From Algoriphagus sp. (GTDB lineage Bacteria; Bacteroidota; Bacteroidia; Cytophagales; Cyclobacteriaceae): a stretch of DNA of 64,000 bases. Under the pieces are notes generated by a model, which ran no database searches, had not been told where the DNA came from, and saw only the letters and a program-made list of their open reading frames with translations. Position 1 is the stretch's first letter, and each line of letters opens with the position of its first letter. The DNA lies in assembly GCA_029945945.1 (NCBI GenBank), contig JAQSDM010000005.1, positions 248,001-312,000 of the forward strand. The letters run 5' to 3'. Shown piece after piece: positions 24,424 through 34,792 of the stretch. The position numbers were made by a program, and so were the translations under genes.

Positions 24424-26544
24424 TTATCCCTCCATCAATTTATCCAGAATCTTGATGGCAGCCTCAGAAAGCACCGTTCCAGGTCCAAAGATCGCTGCCA
24501 CTCCCGCATCATAGAGGAATTCATAATCCTTCGGAGGAATCACTCCGCCTGCCACCACCATAATATCTGGTCGTCCCAACTCTTTCAAAGCCTGGATTAA
24601 TTGAGGCACCAGTGTTTTATGTCCGGCGGCCAAAGAGGAAGCCCCTACGATATGAACATCGTTTTCAATTGCCTGCTCGGCAACTTCCTGGGGAGTCTGA
24701 AAAAGTGGCCCGATATCCACGTCAAAACCCAAATCGGCAAAGCCGGTAGCGATCACTTTCGCTCCGCGATCATGTCCATCCTGGCCCATTTTGGCCACAA
24801 GAATTCGCGGACGACGACCTTCCAGTTCGGCAAAGCGATCTGAGAGGGCTATAGCTTTTTGAAAGGATTCCTGATTTTTCACTTCTGCTGCATATACTCC
24901 TGAGATGGATCTTGTCTGAGCCTTATGTCTGCCAAAAGACGATTCCATCGCATCGGAGATTTCTCCTAAAGTAGCCCTTTTTCTTGCTGCATCTATCGCA
25001 AGAGCCAGCAAATTGCCTTTTCCAGTTTTTGCGGCTTCTGTGATTGCTCTCAGACTTTGTTCTGCTTCAGGTTGATTTCGTTTTGCTTTGACTTGATTGA
25101 GTCGTTGGATTTGAGACTCACGGACGGATTGATTGTCCACTTCCCGGAATTCAATTTCAGATTTTTCGTCGACCTGAAATCGATTTACTCCCACGATCAC
25201 ATCGCGGCCACTATCTATTCTGGCTTGCTTTTTCGCAGCAGCTTCTTCAATTCGAAGTTTGGGTAAACCTGTTTCAATGGCTTTTGCCATGCCGCCCAGC
25301 TTTTCAACTTCCTCGATCAATGTCCAGGCTCTGTTTACAAGTTGATCTGTGAGATATTCCACATAATAGGAGCCGCCCCAGGGATCCACCACATTGCAAA
25401 TCCCGGTTTCTTCCTGAAGTACTAGTTGGGTGTTTCGGGCAATCCTAGCTGAGAAATCTGTCGGTAATGCTACTGCCTCATCAAGCGAGTTAGTATGTAA
25501 TGACTGGGTATGTCCCATCACTGCGCCGAGTGCTTCGACAGCGGTTCGGGTTACGTTATTGAAAGGATCCTGCTCTGTAAGCGACCAGCCGGAAGTCTGA
25601 CAATGGGTTCTAAGTGCAAGAGATTTTGGATCTTTGGGATTGAATTGCCGGACGATTTTTGCCCAAAGCAGACGGCCTGCCCGCATTTTGGCAATCTCCA
25701 TGAAGTAGTTCATTCCAATTCCCCAAAAGAAAGAAAGTCTTGGCGCGAAGTCATCGATATCTAAGCCAGCTTTCATGCCAGTCCTCAGATATTCCAGACC
25801 ATCCGCCAGTGTATAGGCCAATTCTATATCCGCCGTAGCTCCGGCTTCCTGCATATGATAGCCGGAGATGGAGATTGAGTTGAACTTTGGCATCTTCTGA
25901 GAAGTGAACTCAAAAATATCCGCAATGATCCGCATGGATGATTGGGGAGGGTAGATGTAGGTGTTTCTCACCATAAACTCCTTCAGGATATCATTTTGAA
26001 TCGTGCCTCTCAATTGCTCCGGCGTCACACCTTGCTCTTCTCCTGCGACGATGTAAAAAGCTAAAACCGGAATCACGGCACCGTTCATTGTCATAGAAAC
26101 AGACATTTCTTCCAGCGGAATCTGATCGAAAAGGATTTTCATATCTTCTACTGTGTCGATCGCGACGCCGGCTTTGCCCACATCTCCGACTACCCGGGGA
26201 TGATCTGAATCATAGCCTCTGTGAGTTGCGAGGTCAAAAGCTACTGAAAGTCCCTTTTGCCCGCCTGCAAGATTTTTTCGGTAAAAAGCATTGGATTCTT
26301 CAGCCGTCGAGAATCCTGCATATTGTCGGATTGTCCAAGGACGAATCTGATACATCGTGCTGTAAGGACCGCGGAGGAAGGGCGCTATTCCCGCCCCAAA
26401 TCCAATATGGGGAAGTTTATCTATTTCAGATTCGTTGAAAATTGAAGGAATAGTGATTTGCTCGGGAGCTTCCCATATTTCGGGTTCGACAGATTTTTTA
26501 AGACCTGATTTTGCAGGCTTCCATTTGTTAAGATTTGGTCTCAT
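24424..26544 (-). CDS. scpA: Methylmalonyl-CoA mutase large (catalytic) subunit
   Basis: A 706-residue B12 enzyme interconverting succinyl-CoA and (R)-methylmalonyl-CoA, the route between the TCA cycle and propionate. The N-terminal TIM barrel contains [20 protein letters not shown] and [13 protein letters not shown]. The C-terminal cobalamin domain has the DxHxxG motif DGHDRG at 589-594, with H591 the cobalt ligand. The length is normal. It overlaps the small-subunit gene by 4 bases, so the two are translated together. The epimerase and carboxylase of the pathway are not in the window. Confidence 0.97.
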   Translation of the reverse strand: MRPNLNKWKPAKSGLKKSVEPEIWEAPEQITIPSIFNESEIDKLPHIGFGAGIAPFLRGPYSTMYQIRPWTIRQYAGFSTAEESNAFYRKNLAGGQKGLSVAFDLATHRGYDSDHPRVVGDVGKAGVAIDTVEDMKILFDQIPLEEMSVSMTMNGAVIPVLAFYIVAGEEQGVTPEQLRGTIQNDILKEFMVRNTYIYPPQSSMRIIADIFEFTSQKMPKFNSISISGYHMQEAGATADIELAYTLADGLEYLRTGMKAGLDIDDFAPRLSFFWGIGMNYFMEIAKMRAGRLLWAKIVRQFNPKDPKSLALRTHCQTSGWSLTEQDPFNNVTRTAVEALGAVMGHTQSLHTNSLDEAVALPTDFSARIARNTQLVLQEETGICNVVDPWGGSYYVEYLTDQLVNRAWTLIEEVEKLGGMAKAIETGLPKLRIEEAAAKKQARIDSGRDVIVGVNRFQVDEKSEIEFREVDNQSVRESQIQRLNQVKAKRNQPEAEQSLRAITEAAKTGKGNLLALAIDAARKRATLGEISDAMESSFGRHKAQTRSISGVYAAEVKNQESFQKAIALSDRFAELEGRRPRILVAKMGQDGHDRGAKVIATGFADLGFDVDIGPLFQTPQEVAEQAIENDVHIVGASSLAAGHKTLVPQLIQALKELGRPDIMVVAGGVIPPKDYEFLYDAGVAAIFGPGTVLSEAAIKILDKLMEG

Positions 26545-27947
26545 AGCGATTTCAGGGTTTGCAGTTCAACCAAATAGCTGGCTCGAGAAGGCTTCAGTTC
26601 AAGCCCTTGTTCAACAATTTCTTCGAAAAACGGACTGTCATCCGGGTTTCCATCTGTTGTATATCTGTTAGCCCCGACTTTGGAAACAGTATTTTCTAAA
26701 ACTGCTTTTTGGACGATTAATCTGTTTTCACGGATTTCCTTTTGGATTTTTCCTTCGGAAAAAGAGTTTAGCCAGCCACCTTGAGCTTCCAATTGACTCA
26801 CTTTTTCTTTGACAAGATCGGATATTTCCTTTTGCAAGGAATCCAAGTAGAACGAACCCGCTGCCGGGTCAATGACTTTGTCCAGATAAGACTCTTCCCG
26901 AAGGATTGTCGAGATATTCCGGGCGATTCTCTTTTCCCTGACAGAGGCGGATTTGCCTTCCAATGTCTTTACCCAAAGCGAATTGCAACCGCCAAGAATT
27001 CCTGCCAAGGCCTGATAAGTTTGCCTGATCAGATTGGTGTTTTTATCCAAAAGTGAATAAGACCAAGTGCTGGTGGCAGCTATTAAATTGATCGAATCCG
27101 GTGAGAGGGGCACGTCGTAATTCGTTGCCAAATCTACAACAAGGGATCGAAGCGCTTTGAGTTTGGCAATCTCCGGGAAATTCAAATCTCCCGCAGCGCT
27201 TTGGAAAGCGATATTTTCAAAGATGTTTTCTGCCGAAAGTCCTCTTTGCGTAAGTTGGTCCAGAAGTTCAATCAACTCGCCAAGTCCGTAAGTCAGCTCC
27301 TGAATCCCCGTCCCTCCTGATTCGGAATACCTGCCAAAATCTACACACAAGGGGAAGAAATTTGGAAAGGCTTTCCAGTTTTGAATAAGTTCAGCAGCTG
27401 TAGAAAATTGAGATTCAGAATCCATTTCTCCTGACAATAAAGCATCAAACGGAGACCAAATGATCGCACCATTCAGCTTGTCATGTTGGATTTGATAAGA
27501 TGAAACCCAATCAGAAATACCTTTGAAAACCAAAGATTTTTCCCCGGAAGGGAAAAAGTAAAGTTGAATGTATTGAGGAAGGACATCTTTCAGAATCTCT
27601 CCAAGATCTTCGGTTCCTTTCAGGAATAGAACCAAGCCTTCGGCTCCGTTCTGGAGGGCAAGATGAATTTCTTGATTTGCAGTTTTTTCATTTTCCACAT
27701 ACACGGAAACAATATTACTCCAGATTCTGGCTGGCATCCCGGGGGTTTCAGAAGCAGGATGAAAGGAACTTTGAATTGAACCAGATGGTCTGTCCTCAGC
27801 AGTATAAAAAGGTTGAATTTTTAATTCGTTCCAGAGATCCGAAACCAGGGTACTTTCAAAGTCTTTTCCCTTCAGATCTTTTTTGACCTGAGCGATCCAG
27901 TCAGCTTTAGATACTTTGGGAAAATTATAAAATTCTTCTTCAATCAT
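26541..27947 (-). CDS. mutA: Methylmalonyl-CoA mutase small subunit
   Basis: A 468-residue subunit with the mutase barrel fold ([22 protein letters not shown] at the start; [20 protein letters not shown] near the end) but no DxHxxG cobalamin domain, as expected for the non-catalytic partner in two-subunit mutases. It is first in the operon, with the catalytic subunit overlapping its stop by ATGA. It is divergent from dnaA across a 358-base gap. Confidence 0.93.
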   Translation of the reverse strand: MIEEEFYNFPKVSKADWIAQVKKDLKGKDFESTLVSDLWNELKIQPFYTAEDRPSGSIQSSFHPASETPGMPARIWSNIVSVYVENEKTANQEIHLALQNGAEGLVLFLKGTEDLGEILKDVLPQYIQLYFFPSGEKSLVFKGISDWVSSYQIQHDKLNGAIIWSPFDALLSGEMDSESQFSTAAELIQNWKAFPNFFPLCVDFGRYSESGGTGIQELTYGLGELIELLDQLTQRGLSAENIFENIAFQSAAGDLNFPEIAKLKALRSLVVDLATNYDVPLSPDSINLIAATSTWSYSLLDKNTNLIRQTYQALAGILGGCNSLWVKTLEGKSASVREKRIARNISTILREESYLDKVIDPAAGSFYLDSLQKEISDLVKEKVSQLEAQGGWLNSFSEGKIQKEIRENRLIVQKAVLENTVSKVGANRYTTDGNPDDSPFFEEIVEQGLELKPSRASYLVELQTLKSL

Positions 27948-28305
27948 ATTTGGGTTATTTGAAGCAGATTTGAGTTTGCTTTAATTCAAAATTAGGGAAA
28001 TAGGGGGTAATGCAAGAGGCAAAAATGAAGGAATTAAGAAGAGTTTTTTAAGAAATTGATTCTTTGTTGTAGTTAAACCATCATTAAATGCAGGAAGCAT
28101 TGAATTTGAAATTTCATTGAAAAATATAGAAGTGGTTTCTAAATTTTGGAATGATTTTGGTTCAAGGAAATACTTTGGAAAAGATTAGCCCATTGACCAA
28201 AAAATCATTTTTTCAAGCCTGAATCGATTTTTTATTTAAGTTAATTTTCTTCAAATTTGACCCCCTCAGAAACCTCCGAGGTCTTATTTTCAGAAACCTT
28301 CTCTA
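27948..28305. other. Divergent gap between mutA and dnaA
   Basis: AT-rich, with an ACCTC-C-GAGGT palindrome at 28272-28282 close to the dnaA start. No TTATCCACA-type DnaA box, A/T-rich 13-mer array or other origin mark was found by eye. Promoters for both genes must lie here but no strong -7 box was recognised. Confidence 0.5.
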
Positions 28306-29730
28306 ATGAGTTCAGAAGCTAATGCAGTTTGGAATGAATGTTTGCGTGTGATAGAAACACACGTCAACGAGCAGAGCTTTTCTACTTGGTTCAAACCGAT
28401 TAATCCGGTAAAGCTGGAAGGTACTATCCTCACGATTCAAGTTCCCAGTCAATTTTTTTACGAATGGCTTGAAGATAATTATGTCCAGATTTTGAAACTG
28501 GCTATCAAAACAACCTTGGGGCAAGGCGGAAGATTGGAATATGCCGTGGTCGTGGACCGCGGAAATTCTTCGAATCAACCCTATGTAGTTTCGTATCCTC
28601 AGGGAAATAATTCTTCCAAAAATTCTCCCAACGGAAGTATTACGGTTGACCAAAGAACGCCTTTTGAGATGCAGTCTCTTAATGCTGAGACGTTGACTCA
28701 GAGCAATCTGAATCCGAATTATTCCTTCAACTCATACATCGAGGGCGACTGTAATCGCCTGGCAAGATCTGCAGGTTTTGCAGTGGCTACCAAACCAGGA
28801 ATTACTTCTTTCAACCCATTGATGGTCTATGGAGGAGTAGGTTTGGGTAAAACCCACTTGGTGCAGGCAATCGGAAACGAGATAAAAAACGGACCGGATA
28901 ATAAGTTTGTCCTGTACGTTTCTTCCGAAAAATTTGTGAATCAATTCATGGATTCCATCAAGGATGGCAACGTGAAAAGCTTCACCAATTTCTACATGCA
29001 GGTGGACGTTTTGATCATTGATGATATTCAGTTCCTGGCCGGAAAAGACCGTACTCAGGAAATGTTTTTCCATATTTTCAATCACCTGCATCAAAATAAG
29101 AAGCAGATCATCATGACCTCCGATTGTCCTCCGAGAGATCTGAAAGGTCTTGAAGAGCGACTTCTTTCCCGATTTAAATGGGGTTTGACAGCTGATCTGC
29201 AAATGCCGGATTTTGAAACGAGAGTTGCGATTATCCGTCGTAAGATGGAATCCGAGGGCATTATTATTCCCGATGATGTGGTCGAATATTTGGCCTATAC
29301 GGTAGATACCAACGTCCGTGAACTGGAAGGTATCCTGATTTCATTGATTGCACATGCCTCTTTGAACAGGGTGGAAATCAGTCTGGAATTGGCGAAAATG
29401 GTGATGAAAAACATCATCAAAGACATCGAAACTGAAGTTGGGATTGATTTTATCCAGAAGGCTGTATCCGAATATTACGGAATTGCTTTGGATGATCTGA
29501 AGGCCAAAACACGTAAAAAAGAGATTGTAGTCGCCCGACAGGTTGCGATGTATTTTTCTAAAGAGTTTACCAATCACTCCCTCAAATCGATTGGATATCA
29601 TTTTGGCGGACGCGATCACAGTACTGTTATTCATGCGGTGCAAACCGTTAACGACATAATGGAAACGGATACCTCATTCCGCAATGCAGTGAATGAGTTG
29701 AAAAAGAAGTTTAAGATGCGTTCCTACTGA
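28306..29730 (+). CDS. dnaA: Chromosomal replication initiator DnaA
   Basis: A 474-residue AAA+ initiator. Domain I at the N-terminus (WNECLRVIETHVNEQSFSTWF) is followed by a variable N/S-rich linker (about 85-135). The ATPase has Walker A GGVGLGKT at 176-183 and Walker B VLIIDDIQFL near 235-244. The C-terminal DNA-binding domain carries GGRDHSTVIHA near 440. It opens DNA at oriC. It stands alone: dnaN and recF are not adjacent and no DnaA-box cluster is visible on either side. Confidence 0.98.
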   Translation: MSSEANAVWNECLRVIETHVNEQSFSTWFKPINPVKLEGTILTIQVPSQFFYEWLEDNYVQILKLAIKTTLGQGGRLEYAVVVDRGNSSNQPYVVSYPQGNNSSKNSPNGSITVDQRTPFEMQSLNAETLTQSNLNPNYSFNSYIEGDCNRLARSAGFAVATKPGITSFNPLMVYGGVGLGKTHLVQAIGNEIKNGPDNKFVLYVSSEKFVNQFMDSIKDGNVKSFTNFYMQVDVLIIDDIQFLAGKDRTQEMFFHIFNHLHQNKKQIIMTSDCPPRDLKGLEERLLSRFKWGLTADLQMPDFETRVAIIRRKMESEGIIIPDDVVEYLAYTVDTNVRELEGILISLIAHASLNRVEISLELAKMVMKNIIKDIETEVGIDFIQKAVSEYYGIALDDLKAKTRKKEIVVARQVAMYFSKEFTNHSLKSIGYHFGGRDHSTVIHAVQTVNDIMETDTSFRNAVNELKKKFKMRSY

Positions 29731-29845
29731 GACCAAAGACGAAATTCAGAAGTCTGAAATCTGAGAGTTGAAATATAAATCCTGAGAATAAATCTCAAAT
29801 TGGGTTTTCAGCCTTCAGTCTTCAACTTTCAAAAATTTTCATTCT
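29731..29845. repeat. Word repeats with inverted symmetry between convergent dnaA and HEPN-like genes
   Basis: AGTCTGAAATCTGAGAGTTGAA near 29750-29772 is answered on the other strand by CCTTCAGTCTTCAACTTTCA near 29812-29831, so the repeat words occur in inverted orientation and could form a long, imperfect transcript hairpin. It may act as a bidirectional terminator. Confidence 0.5.
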
Positions 29846-30271
29846 TCAGCCTTCAATTTCCTCCAACTTTTCAGTCATCGTCTCTTCGAATTTGTCCAGT
29901 GAGTCGATGTAACTGTGCTGTATATTATTGAGGAATTTGGCTTGAGTGTCCATGGAATAGACGGGATTGTATTGGATTCTATCGATAATCATATCCAGCC
30001 AAACTTTACCATCGTCAATCAATTCGGCATGAAAAGCCTCGACAGTAGCATCTCTGGAACCTGAAAACGGGCCTTTGCCCTGTTTGTGAAAGTACTTATT
30101 GATTAATTTCAACGCCAACTCATGTGCAACCTCAAAGTTGATAATCAGTTCCCGAGCCTGAGATTCAGTGAGACCGTTTTTTCGGGCTCGCTGTACAAAC
30201 ACATTTAAGTCTTCAAGAGCGAGGCTGTAATCTTTCAGGCATTGTTCGCAGGTTTGAGGTAAGGTTTTCAT
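29846..30271 (-). CDS. HI0074-family (HEPN-like) nucleotidyltransferase substrate-binding protein
   Basis: A 141-residue all-helical protein of the HI0074/NTase_sub_bind type, matching that family's text (HELALKLINKYF, SRDATVEAFHAELIDDGKVWLDMIIDR). Family members normally pair with a small MNT nucleotidyltransferase encoded next to them. No such gene flanks this one, so it is an orphan here. The N-terminal ~35 residues include two cysteines (CEQCLKDY). Cytoplasmic; function uncertain. Confidence 0.8.
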   Translation of the reverse strand: MKTLPQTCEQCLKDYSLALEDLNVFVQRARKNGLTESQARELIINFEVAHELALKLINKYFHKQGKGPFSGSRDATVEAFHAELIDDGKVWLDMIIDRIQYNPVYSMDTQAKFLNNIQHSYIDSLDKFEETMTEKLEEIEG

Positions 30272-30365
30272 GGGTTTTACTTTTTATTAAGTTACAGAAC
30301 TTTTTGCAAATGGATTGAATCAGGACTTCATTTCCTTGTGTAGAAAAGCCATGATTCATACTTAT

Positions 30366-31811
30366 TTACTTCACATTATAGCTTTGCATAAAAGGCTGCC
30401 CGTTGGGGGATACTCCTTCAAGCAACAATCTTCCGCTGAATTCCTCCAGAAATTTTCCGACGAGTTTAGGATCTTTTGCAGGTTCGTTATTGATCTGGGT
30501 GATCACAAATCCGTCTCGTAATCCTAAATCCCGCAAATAGCCCCGCGTCAGACCGGTGATTTTTACTCCATATTGAATGCCAAGTCGATCCTTTTCGATG
30601 GTATTGACCGCTTCCAGTCTTGCTCCCAGAATACCTGAACTGAAATACTCCCGCTTCAGGACTCCTTTTCCGCCTTCGAGATTTTGAAGGGTTAGTTGAG
30701 ATGTTTTCGTTTCGCCATTTCGGACATAAGTTATAGGCAATTGGTCTCCCGGGTAATAATAAGAAAGTGCCTCGTCAAAACTTCCCATTCCGGTAATCTC
30801 TTGGTTTCCAACTTTCAATATCACGTCATTTCGCTGCATTCCGGCTTGCTCCGCTGCGCCTTCCCTAACGACATGTGTCACAATTACGCCGTCCAGGGAT
30901 TTAATTTTCATTTCCTCGGCAAGTTCAGGGGTGATTTCTACAGCATCTATTCCCGGAACCGCTTTTTGCACCTCCCCATATTGGATCAGATCATTGGAAA
31001 CCTTGGTCACAATATCTACAGGAACTGCAAACCCATACCCGGTATAAGAACCCGTACGGGAAAGGATCGCGGTGTTTATTCCGACCAATTGCCCTTTTAT
31101 ATTGACCAAAGCCCCGCCTGAATTCCCCGGATTGATAGGAGCATCGGTTTGGATAAAGCTTTCCAACGGAAAATCTCCACCCAAAATATTGATCTGACGC
31201 TCTTTGGCTGACACGATCCCGGCTGTGACGGTGGAGGTCAGATTGAATGGATTACCAACAGCCAGCACCCATTCACCGATTTTCAGATCCTTGCTGCTTC
31301 CTCGTGTGATAGCAGGCAGATTTACAGCGTCTATTTTCAGCACGGCTATGTCTGTGTTTTTATCGGTGCCAATAAGTTTTGCCTGATAAGTCCTTTTTTT
31401 ATGGATGACCTCGATGGTTTCGGCGCCGTCGATCACGTGGTTATTGGTGATGATATACCCATCATTGGAAAAAATCACACCCGATCCTGTGCTTACTTGT
31501 TGGACAGGTCCGGTTCCGAAAAAGTATTCAAACATGCTGTAGCGACGGGGATCAGTTCCAGAGAAATTTTTGATAAAAACGACAGAGCCGGTACTGGCTT
31601 GAGAAGCTTCCACAAAAGAAACAGGTAAATCCGCGCTTAATCCGGAAAAAGTCGGTTGGAAATCTGAAGTAAAAGTTGTCTTATGGTCGAGCTGGTTCTC
31701 CGAAAACTGATTTGAAGTATTGGGGGAATCCAAAATCAGATTGGTCCAAACTGCGGCTCCGGCCAAACCTGCCACGAAGGCAGTTCCGGTTGTTTTCAAA
31801 AGAGTTTTCAT
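30366..31811 (-). CDS. HtrA/Do-family serine protease with PDZ domains (copy 1)
   Basis: A 481-residue envelope protease. An N-terminal hydrophobic segment (residues ~8-27) anchors or exports it. The trypsin-like domain has the triad H125 (TNNHVIDGAE), D154 (TDIAVLKI) and S231 (NPGNSGGALV). PDZ 1 follows (GVIVTHVVREGAAEQAGMQRNDVIL), and a second PDZ-like region reaches the C-terminus (YLRDLGLRDGFVITQINNEP). It would degrade or refold damaged envelope proteins. The start codon lies at the end of a 92-bp repeat element that forms its leader. A paralogue is at 43752. Confidence 0.93.
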   Translation of the reverse strand: MKTLLKTTGTAFVAGLAGAAVWTNLILDSPNTSNQFSENQLDHKTTFTSDFQPTFSGLSADLPVSFVEASQASTGSVVFIKNFSGTDPRRYSMFEYFFGTGPVQQVSTGSGVIFSNDGYIITNNHVIDGAETIEVIHKKRTYQAKLIGTDKNTDIAVLKIDAVNLPAITRGSSKDLKIGEWVLAVGNPFNLTSTVTAGIVSAKERQINILGGDFPLESFIQTDAPINPGNSGGALVNIKGQLVGINTAILSRTGSYTGYGFAVPVDIVTKVSNDLIQYGEVQKAVPGIDAVEITPELAEEMKIKSLDGVIVTHVVREGAAEQAGMQRNDVILKVGNQEITGMGSFDEALSYYYPGDQLPITYVRNGETKTSQLTLQNLEGGKGVLKREYFSSGILGARLEAVNTIEKDRLGIQYGVKITGLTRGYLRDLGLRDGFVITQINNEPAKDPKLVGKFLEEFSGRLLLEGVSPNGQPFMQSYNVK

Positions 31812-31903
31812 CTGTTTATAATTTGTTTTTTTATGGTCAGATGGAATCTCGCATGGTTGATAATCATTCCAGTTTGTGACGAACCTGTCATGGTCGATTT
31901 CAT
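31812..31903 (-). repeat. 92-bp structured element, copy D
   Basis: On the minus strand, directly upstream of the HtrA start codon. It has TGAC-aggttc-GTCA, CAAACTGGAATGATTAT, CCATGCGAGATTCCATCTG and a tail ending AAACAG before the ATG. It also reads as a frame MKSTMTGSSQTGM... whose TGA overlaps the gene's ATG. It is closest to copy B. The gap beyond, to dxr at 32127, shows no other feature. Confidence 0.9.
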
Positions 31904-32126
31904 ACGTTTGATTTTTAAAAATGACGAACGAATTTCAATTCAGTTTTCCTCTTGACAACTTTTAACTAAGGGTATTCAATTTCGCTAAAATCGGGCAAAA
32001 TTCACTTTCGAAGTAAAAACTGACGAGTTGTACATGGAAAAGTCTGCGCATCTTGTAATTTTGTCAGCTTGTGAAGAAAACCTTTTTTAATTTCAGCAGG
32101 TTTTCCTTTCCTCAATTTAATACTGC

Positions 32127-33293
32127 ATGACAGAACCAAAGCGCGTAGCCATCCTGGGCAGCACCGGAAGTATTGGTACACAGACCCTCGATGTGATTCG
32201 TCAGCATCCCAATTATTTTATAGTGGAAGTACTCACAGCCCAGAATAACTGTGATTTATTGATCGCTCAGGCGTTGGAGTTCAAGCCAAATGCTGTCGTG
32301 ATCGGGAATGAGGCTGCTTATTCGAAGGTGAAAGAAGCATTGCAGCCACACGATATCAAAGTTTTTGCCGGTCAAAAAGCGCTTTCCCAGATCGTGGAAA
32401 TGGAGACGATTGACGTGGTACTCACCGCTTTGGTCGGATACTCCGGACTTATTCCCACGGTTAATGCGGTCAAGGCAGGAAAGCAAATTGCATTGGCAAA
32501 CAAAGAAACGCTGGTTGTAGCGGGTGAAATCATCACTGCGCTTGCCAAGGAAAACAGGGTAAATATTTATCCGGTTGATTCGGAACACTCAGCGATTTTC
32601 CAGTGTCTGGTGGGAGAATTTCATAATCCCATTGAAAAAATCATCCTGACAGCTTCCGGAGGACCATTCCGCGGGAAAGACAGAAAGTTTTTGGAAACTG
32701 TCACACGGGAGCAAGCGCTCAAACATCCCAATTGGGATATGGGAGCCAAAATCACAATCGATTCGGCCTCTTTGATGAATAAGGGCCTGGAAGTGATCGA
32801 AGCTAAATGGCTTTTTGGGTTGAAAACCGAGCAAATCGAAGTGGTCGTCCACCCGCAAAGTATCGTTCACTCGTTGGTGCAGTTTGAGGACGGTTCGCTC
32901 AAAGCGCAACTCGGACTTCCCGATATGCGTATCCCAATCCAGTTTGCCCTCAGTTTTCCCGATCGATTGAAAAGCGATTTCGAGCGATTTGACTTCACTA
33001 AATATCCACAGCTTACCTTCGAGCAACCAGATATAAAAACTTTCAGGAACCTTCAGCTGGCTTTTGATGCTTTAGCAAAGGGAGGGAACTCTCCTTGTGT
33101 GTTGAATGCCGCGAACGAAATAGCGGTAGCCGCGTTTTTGAGCAAAGCAGTAGGATTCCTTGAGATGTCTGATTTGATTGAAGAAACCCTGGCGAAAGCT
33201 GAGTTTGTTTCACATCCAAGTCTGGAAGATTACATAGAGACCGATAAGCGGGCAAGAGAAATTACAGAACAACTAATAAAGCGTAAAGGATAA
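32127..33293 (+). CDS. dxr: 1-deoxy-D-xylulose 5-phosphate reductoisomerase
   Basis: A 388-residue enzyme making 2-C-methyl-D-erythritol 4-phosphate from DXP with NADPH, the first committed step of the MEP isoprenoid pathway. The NADPH motif GSTGSIG is at 11-17. The metal/substrate residues lie in PVDSEHSAIFQCL (about 150-162) and in NKGLEVIEAKWLF (about 215-228). The rseP gene starts at the last base of its stop codon (TAATG), a gene order common in bacteria. Confidence 0.97.
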   Translation: MTEPKRVAILGSTGSIGTQTLDVIRQHPNYFIVEVLTAQNNCDLLIAQALEFKPNAVVIGNEAAYSKVKEALQPHDIKVFAGQKALSQIVEMETIDVVLTALVGYSGLIPTVNAVKAGKQIALANKETLVVAGEIITALAKENRVNIYPVDSEHSAIFQCLVGEFHNPIEKIILTASGGPFRGKDRKFLETVTREQALKHPNWDMGAKITIDSASLMNKGLEVIEAKWLFGLKTEQIEVVVHPQSIVHSLVQFEDGSLKAQLGLPDMRIPIQFALSFPDRLKSDFERFDFTKYPQLTFEQPDIKTFRNLQLAFDALAKGGNSPCVLNAANEIAVAAFLSKAVGFLEMSDLIEETLAKAEFVSHPSLEDYIETDKRAREITEQLIKRKG

Positions 33294-34612
33294 TGGATAC
33301 ATTAATAATGGTCGGTCAGCTAATCCTGGGATTGTCAATCCTTGTGGGTTTGCATGAGTTGGGCCACTTACTTACAGCCAAGATGTTTGGCATGCGAGTA
33401 GAAAAATTTTCGATCGGTTTCCCTCCCAAAATCGCTGGTTTTCAGTGGGGAGATACTGAATATTCGATAGGAGCGATTCCACTCGGAGGATTTGTGAAAA
33501 TCTCCGGAATGGTGGATGAATCCATGGATGCTGCACAAATGGCGTCCGAACCTCAGCCTTGGGAGTTCCGATCAAAACCAGCCTGGCAGCGCCTGATCGT
33601 AATGTTGGGTGGAATCATTGTAAACGTCATCACGGGTATAATCATCTTCGTGGTCTTGGTATACAACAATGGCGAAACCTTCTTCTCAAGAGATCAGGTT
33701 CTGGAAAACGGAATCGTAGCCTATGAAATCGGAGAATCTATCGGCTTCAAAACAGGTGACAAAATCCTTGATATCAATGGTCAAACCTACCAAGGTCTGA
33801 ATGATTTGAGCAGCGGAGCCGCTTTGCTAAGTGAAAACGGTTATTACACTGTCGATAGAAATGGTGAAACGATTAAAATCGAAATTCCCCGCGGATTCAT
33901 TAACTCCTTCAACAATGAGGAGGCACTGAGCAAATTCGTTAGCATTCGTTTCCCTTTTGATATTTTGGATGTATCTGCGGATGGCGCTGCAAAGGCCGCA
34001 GGAATTGAGTCCGGTGATCGAATCGTCTCTGTCAATGGTGCGGAAATCACCTTCTTCGATGAGATGCAGGCTGCTTTAGCCAACTCAAAAAACAAAGAAG
34101 CGGAAATCACTCTTCTTTCAGACGGGGAAACCAAAACTGTAAGAGTTCCGGTAAGCGAAGAAGGTACGATTGGCATTGCTGCCAATCCGCTGATCGAGCC
34201 GGTAAAAAGAGAATATGGTTTTGGTGAAGCGGTGAGCAAAGGAACTACCCGGGCATTCAGCGTGGTAATTGTGAATGCGAAAGCATTAGGCAAAATGTTT
34301 ACAGGAGAGGTTTCTGCCAAGAATGTGAGCGGTCCGATCGGTATGGCGAAAATCTACGGAGATACTTGGGATTGGGTTAAATTCTGGAGTATCACGGGTT
34401 TGATTTCCATGATCCTTGCCTTTATGAACTTGCTTCCGATTCCTGCTTTGGATGGAGGACACGTAATGTTCTTGCTTTATGAGATGATATCCGGCCGTAC
34501 TCCTTCCGACAGATTCCTTGAGAATGCTCAGAAAGTAGGAATGGTAATTCTGCTCGCGTTGATGGTATTTGCCATCGGAAATGATATTTTGAAATTGTTC
34601 ACAGGGGGTTGA
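33293..34612 (+). CDS. rseP: RIP zinc metalloprotease RseP
   Basis: A 439-residue site-2 protease that cleaves within the inner membrane. The zinc-binding HELGH is at residues 21-25, two PDZ-type domains lie between the membrane segments, and the second metal motif MNLLPIPALDGGH is near 385. It typically cuts anti-sigma factors and remnant signal peptides after an HtrA-type protease has cut first. The window has two HtrA genes but no recognisable sigma/anti-sigma pair. It overlaps dxr by 1 base and ends before a strong terminator. Confidence 0.96.
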   Translation: MDTLIMVGQLILGLSILVGLHELGHLLTAKMFGMRVEKFSIGFPPKIAGFQWGDTEYSIGAIPLGGFVKISGMVDESMDAAQMASEPQPWEFRSKPAWQRLIVMLGGIIVNVITGIIIFVVLVYNNGETFFSRDQVLENGIVAYEIGESIGFKTGDKILDINGQTYQGLNDLSSGAALLSENGYYTVDRNGETIKIEIPRGFINSFNNEEALSKFVSIRFPFDILDVSADGAAKAAGIESGDRIVSVNGAEITFFDEMQAALANSKNKEAEITLLSDGETKTVRVPVSEEGTIGIAANPLIEPVKREYGFGEAVSKGTTRAFSVVIVNAKALGKMFTGEVSAKNVSGPIGMAKIYGDTWDWVKFWSITGLISMILAFMNLLPIPALDGGHVMFLLYEMISGRTPSDRFLENAQKVGMVILLALMVFAIGNDILKLFTGG

Positions 34613-34633
34613 TTTTAGCCCCTTTAGAAGACT

Positions 34634-34660
34634 AAAAAACCGGGTTTATCCCGGTTTTTT
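34634..34660 (+). terminator. Rho-independent terminator of dxr-rseP
   Basis: AAAAAACCGGG, loop TTTAT, CCCGGTTTTTT: perfect 11-bp stem. Confidence 0.95.
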
Positions 34661-34792
34661 AGTTTAAGTCTGCCATTCTGACCCGATACTCGTTTGGCAC
34701 TTACCTTGACCTTTATTGGAGAACCTTCGGTTTATGAAGGTTCTTCTTCTATTTTAGCATAAATCAGACAGCCCGGCTGTCATTCTGTCTAT

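Noticed and set aside
27948-28305. Replication origin next to dnaA
   Set aside because: No DnaA-box cluster or AT-rich unwinding repeats could be seen in this gap or the one after dnaA.
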